A DNA stretch of 10,641 nucleotides from an uncultured Clostridia bacterium (GTDB taxonomy: Bacteria; Bacillota; Clostridia; Oscillospirales; QAKW01): NCBI GenBank assembly GCA_944387905.1, contig CALXGU010000037.1, positions 1 through 10,641 on the forward strand, written 5' to 3'. Shown here piece by piece: positions 1 to 5,328 of this stretch (its first letter is position 1; every line of letters starts with the position of its first letter). Below the pieces are notes generated by a model, which saw only the letters and a program-made list of their open reading frames with translations, was not told the DNA's origin and did not search any database. The position numbers and the translations under genes are program-made.

Positions 1-743
1 TTATACAGTGAAAAAATAAAAACCAAAGCAAAAAATACAGTCAATGCTCTGTAAATAATCGCTTTTTTATCGACATATGAAAATACGCACAGCCTGGCTG
101 TGAAACGCAGAACCAAGGCCTGATGTTTATTCAAATCTGCGCTGAAAGTCACCGCTTTACGGCTGCCGAAAATCTTGTAAAATATAACGCACGCGGCAAG
201 ATAGCTGCCCTGAAGAGACGGATGATAATTATCCTCACTGTTATAAAGACAGATATTTTTATCAACAAGATTGCAAAGATAAAAAGCGCTCCCAACAGGA
301 GCAAGCCGGCACCTGTTTTTATCAGCCGCAGTCCTATACGCAGTTTTCAGCCCGGTATACATTTTTCGGTACGACAAGCCTGTACTTTCAAGCTTTTTTG
401 AACCGTTCTCATATGCCCACGTCTGATACAAAACCGGCTTTGCATTATGGCTGCGAACAAGTTTTATCAGTTTTTCAACATTTATTTCAAAGTCTGACGG
501 ATCTGATACCGGATTTCTGCTCTGATCCTGGATCACGACATAATCCCAGTCAATCCGGCTCAGCTTATCCAGCAAAAGTTTTCCGGCATCACTGTCGGGA
601 TCGTTATAATTTTTAAGATAAAATCCGCCGAATGCAACATAGTCCGTATATACTTCATACCCCGCCGATTCAGCTATCCGCACAAACAGCGACGGCATTT
701 CGTTATAACAAGTGAAACTGTTTCCCACGAACAAAATATTCAC
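1..743 (-). CDS. SGNH/GDSL-family hydrolase, 3' end beyond window
   Basis: The reading frame is open from a GTG at 743 to the window edge, giving 247 residues without a stop. The start is chosen because GGAG lies 9 bases upstream, an in-frame TGA lies just before it, and the protein then begins directly with the block I strand. Visible SGNH features are G7-N8-S9 (nucleophile Ser9) in ILFVGNSFT, a Gly-Gly pair at 39-40 in the block II position, VVIQDQS at 69-75 in the block III position, and D171-x-x-H174 followed by PSLQGSYLAA (block V). The family hydrolyses esters, often acetyl groups on polysaccharides. The Gln-type block III and the DNYHP motif match the cluster often annotated DUF4886/SGNH. 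There is no signal peptide. The last visible residues (about 229-247) are a hydrophobic stretch that may be a C-terminal membrane anchor. The substrate is unknown. Confidence is high for the fold and low for the exact reaction. Confidence 0.85.
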   Translation of the reverse strand, partial: MNILFVGNSFTCYNEMPSLFVRIAESAGYEVYTDYVAFGGFYLKNYNDPDSDAGKLLLDKLSRIDWDYVVIQDQSRNPVSDPSDFEINVEKLIKLVRSHNAKPVLYQTWAYENGSKKLESTGLSYRKMYTGLKTAYRTAADKNRCRLAPVGSAFYLCNLVDKNICLYNSEDNYHPSLQGSYLAACVIFYKIFGSRKAVTFSADLNKHQALVLRFTARLCVFSYVDKKAIIYRALTVFFALVFIFSLY

Positions 744-790
744 TGATTTATTCTCCGTTCAAAATAATTCAATCTAAATTTTATGATTTA

Positions 791-819
791 ATTTTATCAT
801 ATTTATTTTGCAAGTGCAA
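791..819 (-). promoter_or_regulatory. Predicted sigma-A promoter of the SGNH hydrolase gene
   Basis: Read on the minus strand, TTGCAC (819-814) and TAAAAT (796-791) are separated by exactly 17 bases. Transcription would begin near 784 and leave a leader of about 40 bases before the GTG at 743. The surrounding DNA is AT-rich, so chance matches are possible. Confidence 0.55.
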
Positions 820-851
820 CAAACATCATATTCCATTTTTATTGTGACAAA

Positions 852-886
852 CAAAAAATCCCGGACAGACACTGTCTGCCCCGGAT
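852..886 (-). terminator. Rho-independent terminator of the DUF4234-like gene
   Basis: An inverted repeat at 858-886 forms a 13-position stem with two mismatches and a 3-base loop; the inner arm is CAGAC/GTCTG. On the minus strand it is followed directly by TTTTTTGTTT. It lies 18 bases past the stop of the gene ending at 904. On the plus strand the tail is poor in T, so it should work mainly leftward. Confidence 0.8.
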
Positions 887-903
887 TCAAAATCATTTTT
901 ATA

Positions 904-1347
904 TCAACATTTTGCATTATAATCTTCACACAGTAAATTCATTGCTTTTAACAGTCTATAAAAATAAATAAAAGGACCTACCAAAATCAAAGTGCCTAAA
1001 ATGTCCCACAGCCAATACGTCGAAGTGCCGAAATCATATTGTATATCTCTATATTTCATCTCACTTTCTATACGCGCCGACAAAGAATAATACCAAACCA
1101 AGCCGGCGATACCGCACGTTATATTTTGCAACAATAATGCCACTAATAAATAGTTAATAGTTTTTTTGCCGTCACGCCTGCCGACAATGGTATTGAGATC
1201 GATCCCTATCGACATCACTTCGACCAGACCGTAAATACCTAAAGTTACAATAGACAATAATATAAATTTGACAAAAGATCTGTTGGTTTTCAGCTTTTGT
1301 ACAGGAGCTGCAACCTGATCTGTCTCTACAAAGTTATATTGTGACAT
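904..1347 (-). CDS. DUF4234-like small integral membrane protein
   Basis: This encodes 147 residues. The ATG at 1347 is chosen over an in-frame ATG at 1401 because a run of five G's preceded by A (AGGGGG) lies 6 bases upstream of it and none serves the longer form. The N-terminal 20 or so residues are polar. Three hydrophobic segments follow: about 25-45 (VKFILLSIVTLGIYGL), 65-88 (containing GIAGLVWYYSL) and 113-133. The paired pattern, a 'hydrophobic-T-x-G-I-Y-G' segment, then a polar stretch with D50-L-N-T and a DGKK turn, then 'C-G-I-x-G-L-V-W-Y-Y-x-L-x-x-R-I', is that of DUF4234 proteins. The family has no firmly assigned function. Trp85-Tyr86-Tyr87 and Arg92 are typical positions. The gene is monocistronic, with a possible promoter upstream and a terminator downstream. 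Family assignment is from memory of the pattern. Confidence 0.8.
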   Translation of the reverse strand: MSQYNFVETDQVAAPVQKLKTNRSFVKFILLSIVTLGIYGLVEVMSIGIDLNTIVGRRDGKKTINYLLVALLLQNITCGIAGLVWYYSLSARIESEMKYRDIQYDFGTSTYWLWDILGTLILVGPFIYFYRLLKAMNLLCEDYNAKC

Positions 1348-1374
1348 AATAATCCCCCTTAAATGCAACATATT

Positions 1375-1406
1375 TTTATAACGTTGTATAATTAAAATCA
1401 TGTCAA
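1375..1406 (-). promoter_or_regulatory. Possible promoter of the DUF4234-like gene
   Basis: On the minus strand a perfect TTGACA (1406-1401) is followed by TTATAA/TATAAA near 1380-1375. The spacer is 19-20 bases, longer than the optimum of 17, so either the promoter is weak or needs an activator, or the true -10 is different. One copy of the repeated ATAACGTTGTAT element (1378-1389) overlaps the -10 region. Confidence 0.4.
1378..1389. repeat. 12-base repeat ATAACGTTGTAT, copy 1
   Basis: It is identical to 1480-1491, 102 bases away. The element is nearly palindromic around AACGTT with one extra G in the right arm. This copy overlaps the presumed -10 region of the DUF4234-like gene, as an operator would. 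Confidence 0.6.
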
Positions 1407-1479
1407 TAGATTTGTTTAAAGCAGATCAATATATGCACAAAACTAATACAATATTATAGTTTGAACAGTGCACTACAAA

Positions 1480-1491
1480 ATAACGTTGTAT
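1480..1491. repeat. 12-base repeat ATAACGTTGTAT, copy 2
   Basis: This is an exact copy of 1378-1389. It lies about 75 bases upstream of the TTGACA of the DUF4234-like gene. The two sites are 102 bases apart, close to ten helical turns, which would suit a looping regulator; that role is inference. Confidence 0.6.
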
Positions 1492-1520
1492 CCAGATAAA
1501 ATCGCAACCTGCTTCATGCG

Positions 1521-1560
1521 GTAATAAGGGAACAATAAAATACCAAGTTTTTTCGATCAA
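1521..1560. repeat. Imperfect direct repeat of about 40 bases, copy A
   Basis: It begins GTAATAAGGGAACAATAAAA and ends TTTCGATCAA. Copy B (1617-1660) begins GTAATAGGGGACAATAAA and ends TTTCAGTCAA. Both ends match well and the middle differs in length by about 4 bases. No inverted terminal repeats or ORF accompany them. Confidence 0.5.
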
Positions 1561-1616
1561 TTTCATTTAAATAAACCAAAAGAGCCCGGAGTTCAAACCA
1601 GCTCCAAGTCTTGTTT

Positions 1617-1660
1617 GTAATAGGGGACAATAAAGATACATGCATAAAATTTTCAGTCAA
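1617..1660. repeat. Imperfect direct repeat of about 40 bases, copy B
   Basis: This is the partner of 1521-1560, offset by 96 bases. It keeps the GTAATA, GGGACAATAAA-type core, a TAC and the TTTC..TCAA end. It is also close to the 3' end of the minus-strand small ORF, so it would be in that transcript's 3' region. Confidence 0.5.
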
Positions 1661-1702
1661 GGGTTAGACTTGAATCTGTATTAATATGACAAAGACATTT
1701 TA

Positions 1703-1924
1703 TTATCTTTCTTCAGGCTTTTCAAGAACAACAAATGACACGAGAGTTTCTTTATGCAGATAATTTTCAAGCTTAGGATCAACGTCTACTGTCTGCGTAT
1801 TCATCTGCGAAATTGTCCAGCCGTCTTCCAGCAATTTATTTATACGAACAAGATATTTATTATCATTAATATCATTCTGCTCAGTATAATCACGGCTGTT
1901 ACTTATGTAGACTACCTTTTGCGT
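1703..1924 (-). CDS. Small hypothetical protein (73 aa), apparent ACG start, downstream of tRNA-Ala
   Basis: Read on the minus strand, an AAGGGAGG ribosome binding site is followed 6 bases later by ACG at 1924. From there 73 codons run to TAA at 1703, with a second TAA directly after. An in-frame TAA at 1942-1940 closes the frame upstream, and no ATG, GTG or TTG is suitably placed; the first such codons (TTG at codon 31, ATG at codon 41) would remove half the protein. The product begins (M/T)QKVVYISNSRDY and contains LVRINKLLEDGWTI, then SFVVLEK near the C-terminus. This alternation of a strand, a helix ending in DGW and a final strand loosely recalls DUF4177-like small domains, but I do not recognise the family. 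It starts 29 bases past the mature end of tRNA-Ala with no visible promoter or terminator between, so it is probably read through from the tRNA operon. Either ACG is used for initiation or ATG has mutated to ACG. Confidence 0.65.
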   Translation of the reverse strand, partial: TQKVVYISNSRDYTEQNDINDNKYLVRINKLLEDGWTISQMNTQTVDVDPKLENYLHKETLVSFVVLEKPEER

Positions 1925-1953
1925 TGTTTGCCTCCCTTGTTATTTAATTAAAA

Positions 1954-2029
1954 TGGTGGAGCATAGGGGATTTGAACCCCTGACCCCCACACTGCCAGTG
2001 TGATGCGCTACCAACTGCGCTAATGCCCC
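1954..2029 (-). tRNA. tRNA-Ala (anticodon GGC)
   Basis: The minus strand folds as a full cloverleaf. The acceptor arm is GGGGCAT/ATGCTCC and includes the G3-U70 wobble pair that identifies alanine tRNA. The anticodon loop is CTGGCAG on a TCACA/TGTGG stem, the T-loop is GTTCAAATC, the discriminator is A, and CCA is encoded at the 3' end. It is the last tRNA of a four-gene cluster. Confidence 0.97.
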
Positions 2030-2031
2030 AT

Positions 2032-2106
2032 TGGAGGTGCCAATCGGATTTGAACCGATGAATAAAGGTTTTGCAGACCTTGGCCTTACCACTTGGCTAT
2101 GGCACC
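2032..2106 (-). tRNA. tRNA-Cys (anticodon GCA)
   Basis: The acceptor arm is GGTGCCA/TGGCACC, and the discriminator is U, as expected for cysteine, followed by encoded CCA. The anticodon loop CTGCAAA sits on an AAGGT/ACCTT stem. Only two bases separate it from tRNA-Ala, so the two are cut from one precursor. Confidence 0.97.
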
Positions 2107-2137
2107 ATATAAATAAGCTTTAATTTACCAAAATCGG

Positions 2138-2213
2138 TGGTGCCTCCGGGCGGAATCGAACCACCGACACGGGGATTTTCAGTCCCCTGCTCTACCGACT
2201 GAGCTACAGAGGC
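2138..2213 (-). tRNA. tRNA-Phe (anticodon GAA)
   Basis: The acceptor arm is GCCTCTG/CGGAGGC, the anticodon loop CTGAAAA sits on GGGGA/TCCCC, the discriminator is A, and CCA is encoded. It is separated from tRNA-Cys by 31 bases without promoter or terminator. Confidence 0.97.
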
Positions 2214-2219
2214 AAAAAA

Positions 2220-2296
2220 TGGCGACCCGGATGGGGCTCGAACCCACGACCTCTAGCGTGACAGGCTAGCGTTCTAACCAACTGAACTACCGGGCC
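2220..2296 (-). tRNA. tRNA-Asp (anticodon GTC)
   Basis: The acceptor arm is GGCCCGG/CCGGGTC, the anticodon loop CTGTCAC sits on a CTAGC/GCTAG stem, the discriminator is G73, as expected for aspartate, and CCA is encoded. It is the first gene of the cluster, directly behind the promoter at 2326-2354. Confidence 0.97.
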
Positions 2297-2325
2297 ATTA
2301 TCAATCAACACCGACAACGTAGCTA

Positions 2326-2354
2326 ATTTTAGCATATTATTAAAAGTTTGTCAA
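2326..2354 (-). promoter_or_regulatory. Promoter of the tRNA-Asp-Phe-Cys-Ala operon
   Basis: On the minus strand a perfect TTGACA (2354-2349), a 17-base spacer and TAAAAT (2331-2326) lie about 30 bases before tRNA-Asp. Transcription should begin near 2319. It probably also supplies the small ORF at 1703-1924. Confidence 0.88.
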
Positions 2355-2569
2355 CAGCAATTACAAAACATTGCTCGCTTTTTTATGCCATGAACTAATA
2401 GTATCTTTTTTAATATTTTTGCTCACGATATTATATGCACATACATTAATTTTATTATTTCTGTTTTGAAAAATCCGAGTATTTATTACTGAATCATTTA
2501 GGCAAGCATTTTAATTTAAAGCATAATAATTTCATTTATTAAAAACTGATAAAAAAGCATAAAATATAA

Positions 2570-2598
2570 TTGAAATTAATATTCGAATATGCTAGAAT
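2570..2598 (+). promoter_or_regulatory. Predicted promoter of the GH127 gene
   Basis: TTGAAA (2570-2575), a spacer of exactly 17 bases and TAGAAT (2593-2598) would start transcription near 2605, about 40 bases before the ATG at 2646. A perfect 12-base palindrome lies in the spacer. A second TATAAT at about 2621 lacks a usable -35. Confidence 0.6.
2579..2590. promoter_or_regulatory. Palindrome ATATTCGAATAT in the GH127 promoter spacer, possible operator
   Basis: This perfect 12-base inverted repeat sits between the -35 and -10 boxes, where a bound repressor would block polymerase. A sugar-responsive repressor would suit the downstream gene, but no regulator gene is nearby and AT-rich palindromes arise by chance. 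Confidence 0.35.
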
Positions 2599-2645
2599 CC
2601 ATTTGTCAAGCGTTGTATTATATAATTTTGAGAGGTTGCAATACT

Positions 2646-4448
2646 ATGAACACTAATTTTGACAATACCGACATAACCGGTGGTTTCTGGAAAAAACTAC
2701 AGCAAACTAATATCGATACAACCATAGACGCTGTATATAAAAGATTTTATGATACAGGACGCATACAATCTTTTAAGTGTAACTGGAAACAAGGCATGGA
2801 TAACAAACCTCACATTTATTGGGACAGCGATGTTGCTAAATGGATGGAAGGCGCTGCATACATTCTGGCAAAGCACCACGATCCACAATTAGAGGCAAAG
2901 CTGGAAGAACTTATTGACGATATCGAGGCCAATCAGGACGAGAGCGGTTATTTTAACGTCTATTACTTAGTTGTTGAACCGGAAAACCGGTTCAAATACC
3001 GGCAAAATCATGAGCTGTACTGTGCCGGACATCTCATAGAAGCGGCGGTTGCGTATTATGAGTCTTGCAAAAAAGACAGATTTCTAAAACTTATGATCAA
3101 ATACGCCGATTATATCTATAAGGTCTTTGTACAGGAAAAAAGCGCGGCGTTTGTGACTCCGGGACATGAAGAAATAGAGATCGCCCTGCTCAGACTTTAC
3201 AGATGCACTCAGAATAAAAAATACCTTGAGCTGTGTAAATATTTTATTGATAACCGCGGCAAACATAATGAAGAAGTACATAATATTTTGAGCAAGAAGT
3301 ATGCCCAAGACGAAATGCCTGTAAGAGAGCTGACATCAGCCGACGGTCATGCCGTGCGCGCGGTTTACTTATACACCGCAATGGCAGACCTTGCGGCAAG
3401 CGACTCTGACAGTGAACTGTTTTCAGTATGCAAAAAACTGTTCGACGATATAGTAACTAAAAAAATGTGCATTACCGGAGGTATCGGTGCAAGCCATTTA
3501 GGAGAGGCGTTTACCGTACCGTATGATCTTCCCAATGAAACCGCCTACAATGAGACCTGCGCCTCTATCGGTCTTGTATTTTTTGCCGATAAAATGCTGC
3601 ATAATGAAATAGATTCCATATATGCCGACACCATAGAACGCGAGATTTATAACGGTGTACTTTCCGGCATATCTCTGGACGGAAAGGCTTTCTTTTATGA
3701 AAATCCGCTGGAGATAAATTTACTTAACCATACACGCCATGTATCAGTCGTCAAAGGCGAAAGGCTGCCTATTACTCAGAGAAAAGAGGTCTTTGGCTGC
3801 TCATGCTGCCCGCCTAACCTAAACCGTTTTATAGCGTCACTGGAAAAGTACATATACGGGAAGAAAGACGATGTTTTCTATGTGCATCAATACATTGAAA
3901 GCAAATATGATGACGGGCACGTCAAAATCAGCCAAAAAACCGATTATCCGATTGGCAGCAGCACAAAAATATCGTGTCAGGGCGTTGACACCATTGCTCT
4001 CAGAATTCCGTTTTGGTGCGATGATTTTAAAGTTAATCATCCTTATGAATTAAAGAACGGTTACGCTTATATAAAAGACCCGAAAGAAATCGAGCTGGAA
4101 TTTGTCATTGTTCCGAAGCTGTATATCGCAGACAGCCGGGTAGATGACTGCTCTGGAAAAGCGGCTCTAATGTGCGGACCTGTAGTATACTGCATGGAAG
4201 GTGCTGATAATGATGTGAAACTTCACAATGTATACATAAGCCGCGACTTGAACCCTTCTTTTGAAGTAAATCAACAGCTCAACTGCCGCGTTATAGCTGT
4301 TGACGCATACAAACGTAATAATACTTCAGCGCTTTATCAGCCTGCTGACAATAATTTCGAAAAGATTAGAATAAAGCTGATCCCATACCATCTTTTTGCA
4401 AACCGAGAAGAATGTGACATGCTTGTATGGATAAACTATATACCGTAA
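2646..4448 (+). CDS. GH127 beta-L-arabinofuranosidase (formerly DUF1680), cytoplasmic
   Basis: This encodes 600 residues. The ATG at 2646 is preferred to an in-frame ATG at 2589 because GAGAGG lies about 10 bases before it, and the longer form would start upstream of the predicted transcript. The protein has the GH127 layout of an (alpha/alpha)6 barrel to about residue 400 followed by beta-sandwich domains. The catalytic set known from HypBA1 of Bifidobacterium longum is recognisable. E287 in GEAFT matches the acid/base Glu322. E303 and C305 in NETCAS match Glu338 and Cys340, and the 16-residue spacing between the two glutamates is the same. C387 and C388 in CSCCPPN match the nucleophile Cys417 and Cys418, so the Zn site is complete. 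Family members release L-arabinose from beta-linked arabino-oligosaccharides. There is no signal peptide, so imported oligosaccharides are the likely substrate. It stands alone, without transporter or other arabinose genes in view, between a promoter and a strong terminator. Confidence 0.93.
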   Translation: MNTNFDNTDITGGFWKKLQQTNIDTTIDAVYKRFYDTGRIQSFKCNWKQGMDNKPHIYWDSDVAKWMEGAAYILAKHHDPQLEAKLEELIDDIEANQDESGYFNVYYLVVEPENRFKYRQNHELYCAGHLIEAAVAYYESCKKDRFLKLMIKYADYIYKVFVQEKSAAFVTPGHEEIEIALLRLYRCTQNKKYLELCKYFIDNRGKHNEEVHNILSKKYAQDEMPVRELTSADGHAVRAVYLYTAMADLAASDSDSELFSVCKKLFDDIVTKKMCITGGIGASHLGEAFTVPYDLPNETAYNETCASIGLVFFADKMLHNEIDSIYADTIEREIYNGVLSGISLDGKAFFYENPLEINLLNHTRHVSVVKGERLPITQRKEVFGCSCCPPNLNRFIASLEKYIYGKKDDVFYVHQYIESKYDDGHVKISQKTDYPIGSSTKISCQGVDTIALRIPFWCDDFKVNHPYELKNGYAYIKDPKEIELEFVIVPKLYIADSRVDDCSGKAALMCGPVVYCMEGADNDVKLHNVYISRDLNPSFEVNQQLNCRVIAVDAYKRNNTSALYQPADNNFEKIRIKLIPYHLFANREECDMLVWINYIP

Positions 4449-4479
4449 GTTATTACTTATTCAAGCAGTCTTGTTAAAT

Positions 4480-4528
4480 AAAAAAGCTTTGAGCCGATCA
4501 CTGAAATGCGGTGCTCAAAGCTTTTTTT
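4480..4528 (+). terminator. Strong rho-independent terminator of the GH127 gene, potentially bidirectional
   Basis: The stem pairs AAAAAAGCTTTGAGC (4480-4494) with GCTCAAAGCTTTTTT (4513-4527), leaving an 18-base loop, and ends in a T run on the plus strand. The A run on the left side gives a T run on the minus strand, so it may also stop leftward transcription. It lies 31 bases after the stop codon. Confidence 0.9.
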
Positions 4529-4567
4529 ATCGGAAAAACCGCACGCTGAGCTCAGTTTTGCCGGCAT

Positions 4568-4598
4568 AAAAAAATCGGAACGAGCAAACTCGTTCCGA
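4568..4598 (-). terminator. Rho-independent terminator of the CAU tRNA gene
   Basis: A perfect 10-base stem TCGGAACGAG/CTCGTTCCGA with a 4-base loop is followed on the minus strand by seven T's (4574-4568). It begins 3 bases after the encoded CCA of the tRNA. Confidence 0.93.
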
Positions 4599-4600
4599 CG

Positions 4601-4677
4601 TGGTGGACCATCAGGGACTCGAACCCCGGACCAACCGGTTATGAGCCGGTTGCTCTAACCAACTGAGCTAATGGTCC
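4601..4677 (-). tRNA. tRNA with CAT anticodon (elongator Met, or Ile2 if lysidine-modified)
   Basis: The acceptor arm is GGACCAT/ATGGTCC, the anticodon loop CTCATAA sits on ACCGG/CCGGT, the discriminator is A, and CCA is encoded. It is not the initiator: the first pair is a normal G-C and the anticodon stem lacks the three consecutive G-C pairs at its base. Elongator Met and TilS-modified Ile2 share this anticodon and similar bodies in clostridia and I cannot separate them by eye. It is a one-gene transcription unit with its own promoter and terminator. Confidence 0.93.
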
Positions 4678-4695
4678 AATAAAAGATGCTTAATC

Positions 4696-4724
4696 AGTAT
4701 AGCAAAACAATTCTTTTTTGTCAA
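4696..4724 (-). promoter_or_regulatory. Promoter of the CAU tRNA gene
   Basis: On the minus strand TTGACA (4724-4719), a 17-base spacer and TATACT (4701-4696) lie about 20 bases before the tRNA. This is a near-consensus housekeeping promoter. Confidence 0.9.
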
Positions 4725-4788
4725 TATATTATTTGAAATTTTATTTATATATATTAAAAATTATTTCAGCTGCAAAGCTATACTTACT

Positions 4789-5223
4789 TTATTTATCCTT
4801 TACCATCTGACTGTAATCAAGTTTTTTATAACCGAGTCTTTCATACAGCGTACGCGCTCTTATGTTATCGGGCTCTATTTCCAAACGGTAACGGGCGGCA
4901 GGTCTGTTTTTTTCTATATATTCAAAAAATTCGCTTCCCAGCCCCTTTGAACGATAACTGTCTCTTATGTAAACTTCCTCTATCCATACAACAAGTCCCC
5001 CGGCCTCCTGAGAAAAGGTTTTGCTTATCAGAGCAAATCCGGCAACATTTCCATCGTATTCTATTATAAAACATTCGGTATATACATCAGAACGCATAAG
5101 TTCTTCAAATGTACGTGAATAATTCATATTATCAACTGCGTGGATGACCGCAGGAGAATGATAAAATTCATCCACGAGTTCAAAATACAATTCCTTGTCG
5201 TCCTTGTTTAATTTGCGTATCAT
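4789..5223 (-). CDS. GNAT family N-acetyltransferase
   Basis: This encodes 144 residues, a normal length for a single GNAT domain. The start is fixed by AAAGGAGGT 8 bases before the ATG. Motif A is clear: VYIRDSYRSKGLG at 84-96, with the R91-S-K-G94-L-G96 pyrophosphate loop that binds acetyl-CoA. Motif B is at 119-133 with N120 and Y127 in DNIRARTLYERLGYK, the usual C-terminal pattern; Tyr127 is the likely general acid. The N-terminal region (about 10-30) forms the variable acceptor-binding helices. The acceptor (antibiotic, amino acid, polyamine or protein) cannot be deduced. It is a soluble cytoplasmic enzyme. It lies behind the feo operon in the same direction but is separated by 105 bases with hairpins and a possible promoter, so it is probably its own unit. 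I see no clear terminator after it. Confidence 0.9.
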   Translation of the reverse strand: MIRKLNKDDKELYFELVDEFYHSPAVIHAVDNMNYSRTFEELMRSDVYTECFIIEYDGNVAGFALISKTFSQEAGGLVVWIEEVYIRDSYRSKGLGSEFFEYIEKNRPAARYRLEIEPDNIRARTLYERLGYKKLDYSQMVKDK

Positions 5224-5249
5224 AAAGCAAACCTCCTTTGATTATTTCA

Positions 5250-5279
5250 AATACGGCACATCTTTCGACATGCCGTATT
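5250..5279 (-). terminator. Stem-loop between the feo operon and the GNAT gene
   Basis: A 9-base perfect stem AATACGGCA/TGCCGTATT encloses a 12-base loop, with further partial pairing at the base. On the minus strand the tail is TTTGAAAT, with few U's, so it may be a weak terminator or a 5' leader structure of the GNAT mRNA. It lies 26 bases before the GNAT start codon. Confidence 0.4.
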
Positions 5280-5297
5280 GAAGTTTATCACAAAGAC

Positions 5298-5315
5298 AAA
5301 GCTTTTTCAAGCTTT
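5298..5315. repeat. Short inverted repeat AAAGCTT/AAGCTTT
   Basis: A 7-base stem with a 4-base loop lies just past the stop of the mini-CDF gene. It has no T run on the minus strand and is AT-rich, so it is a weak structure of unclear role. Confidence 0.35.
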
Positions 5316-5316
5316 T

Positions 5317-5322
5317 ATTATA
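5317..5322 (-). promoter_or_regulatory. Possible -10 box (TATAAT) for the GNAT gene
   Basis: A perfect TATAAT lies about 95 bases before the GNAT ATG on the minus strand. The -35 at 17 bases would be ATAACA inside the mini-CDF gene, a poor match. If real, the GNAT mRNA would have a leader of nearly 90 bases containing both stem-loops. Confidence 0.35.
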
Positions 5323-5328
5323 CCCTGA

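Larger units (their letters stand above)
1348..1702. other. AT-rich intergenic region between two minus-strand genes, with repeats
   Basis: These 355 bases hold no credible gene. The right end is the 3' flank of the 73-residue ORF and the left end is the promoter region of the DUF4234-like gene. Inside are a 12-base direct repeat pair and an imperfect pair of about 40 bases, listed separately. A weak bulged hairpin (about 1650-1673, arms AGTC/GACT extended by TTC/GAA) followed by AATTTT on the minus strand could be a poor terminator for the small ORF. Confidence 0.5.
2297..2645. other. Divergent AT-rich intergenic region between the tRNA operon and the GH127 gene
   Basis: This gap of about 350 bases holds the minus-strand tRNA promoter at its left and the plus-strand GH127 promoter at its right. 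The middle, about 2380-2560, is strongly AT-rich, and I see no ORF or RNA structure there that I can support. Confidence 0.6.

Noticed and set aside
123..616. Two plus-strand open frames of 92 and 72 codons
   Set aside because: Both are antisense to the SGNH hydrolase, whose catalytic blocks are clear on the minus strand.
1570..1586. String reading GGGCTCTTTTGGTTTAT on the minus strand, reminiscent of ISL3-family transposon ends
   Set aside because: There is no matching second end, target duplication or transposase fragment in the window; the similarity is short and from memory.
1754..1951. Plus-strand 65-codon frame
   Set aside because: It is the antisense shadow of the ACG-initiated minus-strand ORF, which has the better ribosome binding site and a soluble protein-like composition.
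1954..2296. tRNA cluster as an integration site for a mobile element
   Set aside because: No integrase, no repeated 3' tRNA fragment and no element-like genes are visible on either side.
2356..2386. Hairpin AGCAAT/ATTGCT followed by a T run on the plus strand
   Set aside because: The stem is only 6 bases and AT-rich, and no plus-strand gene lies before it; the T run is ordinary for this AT-rich gap.
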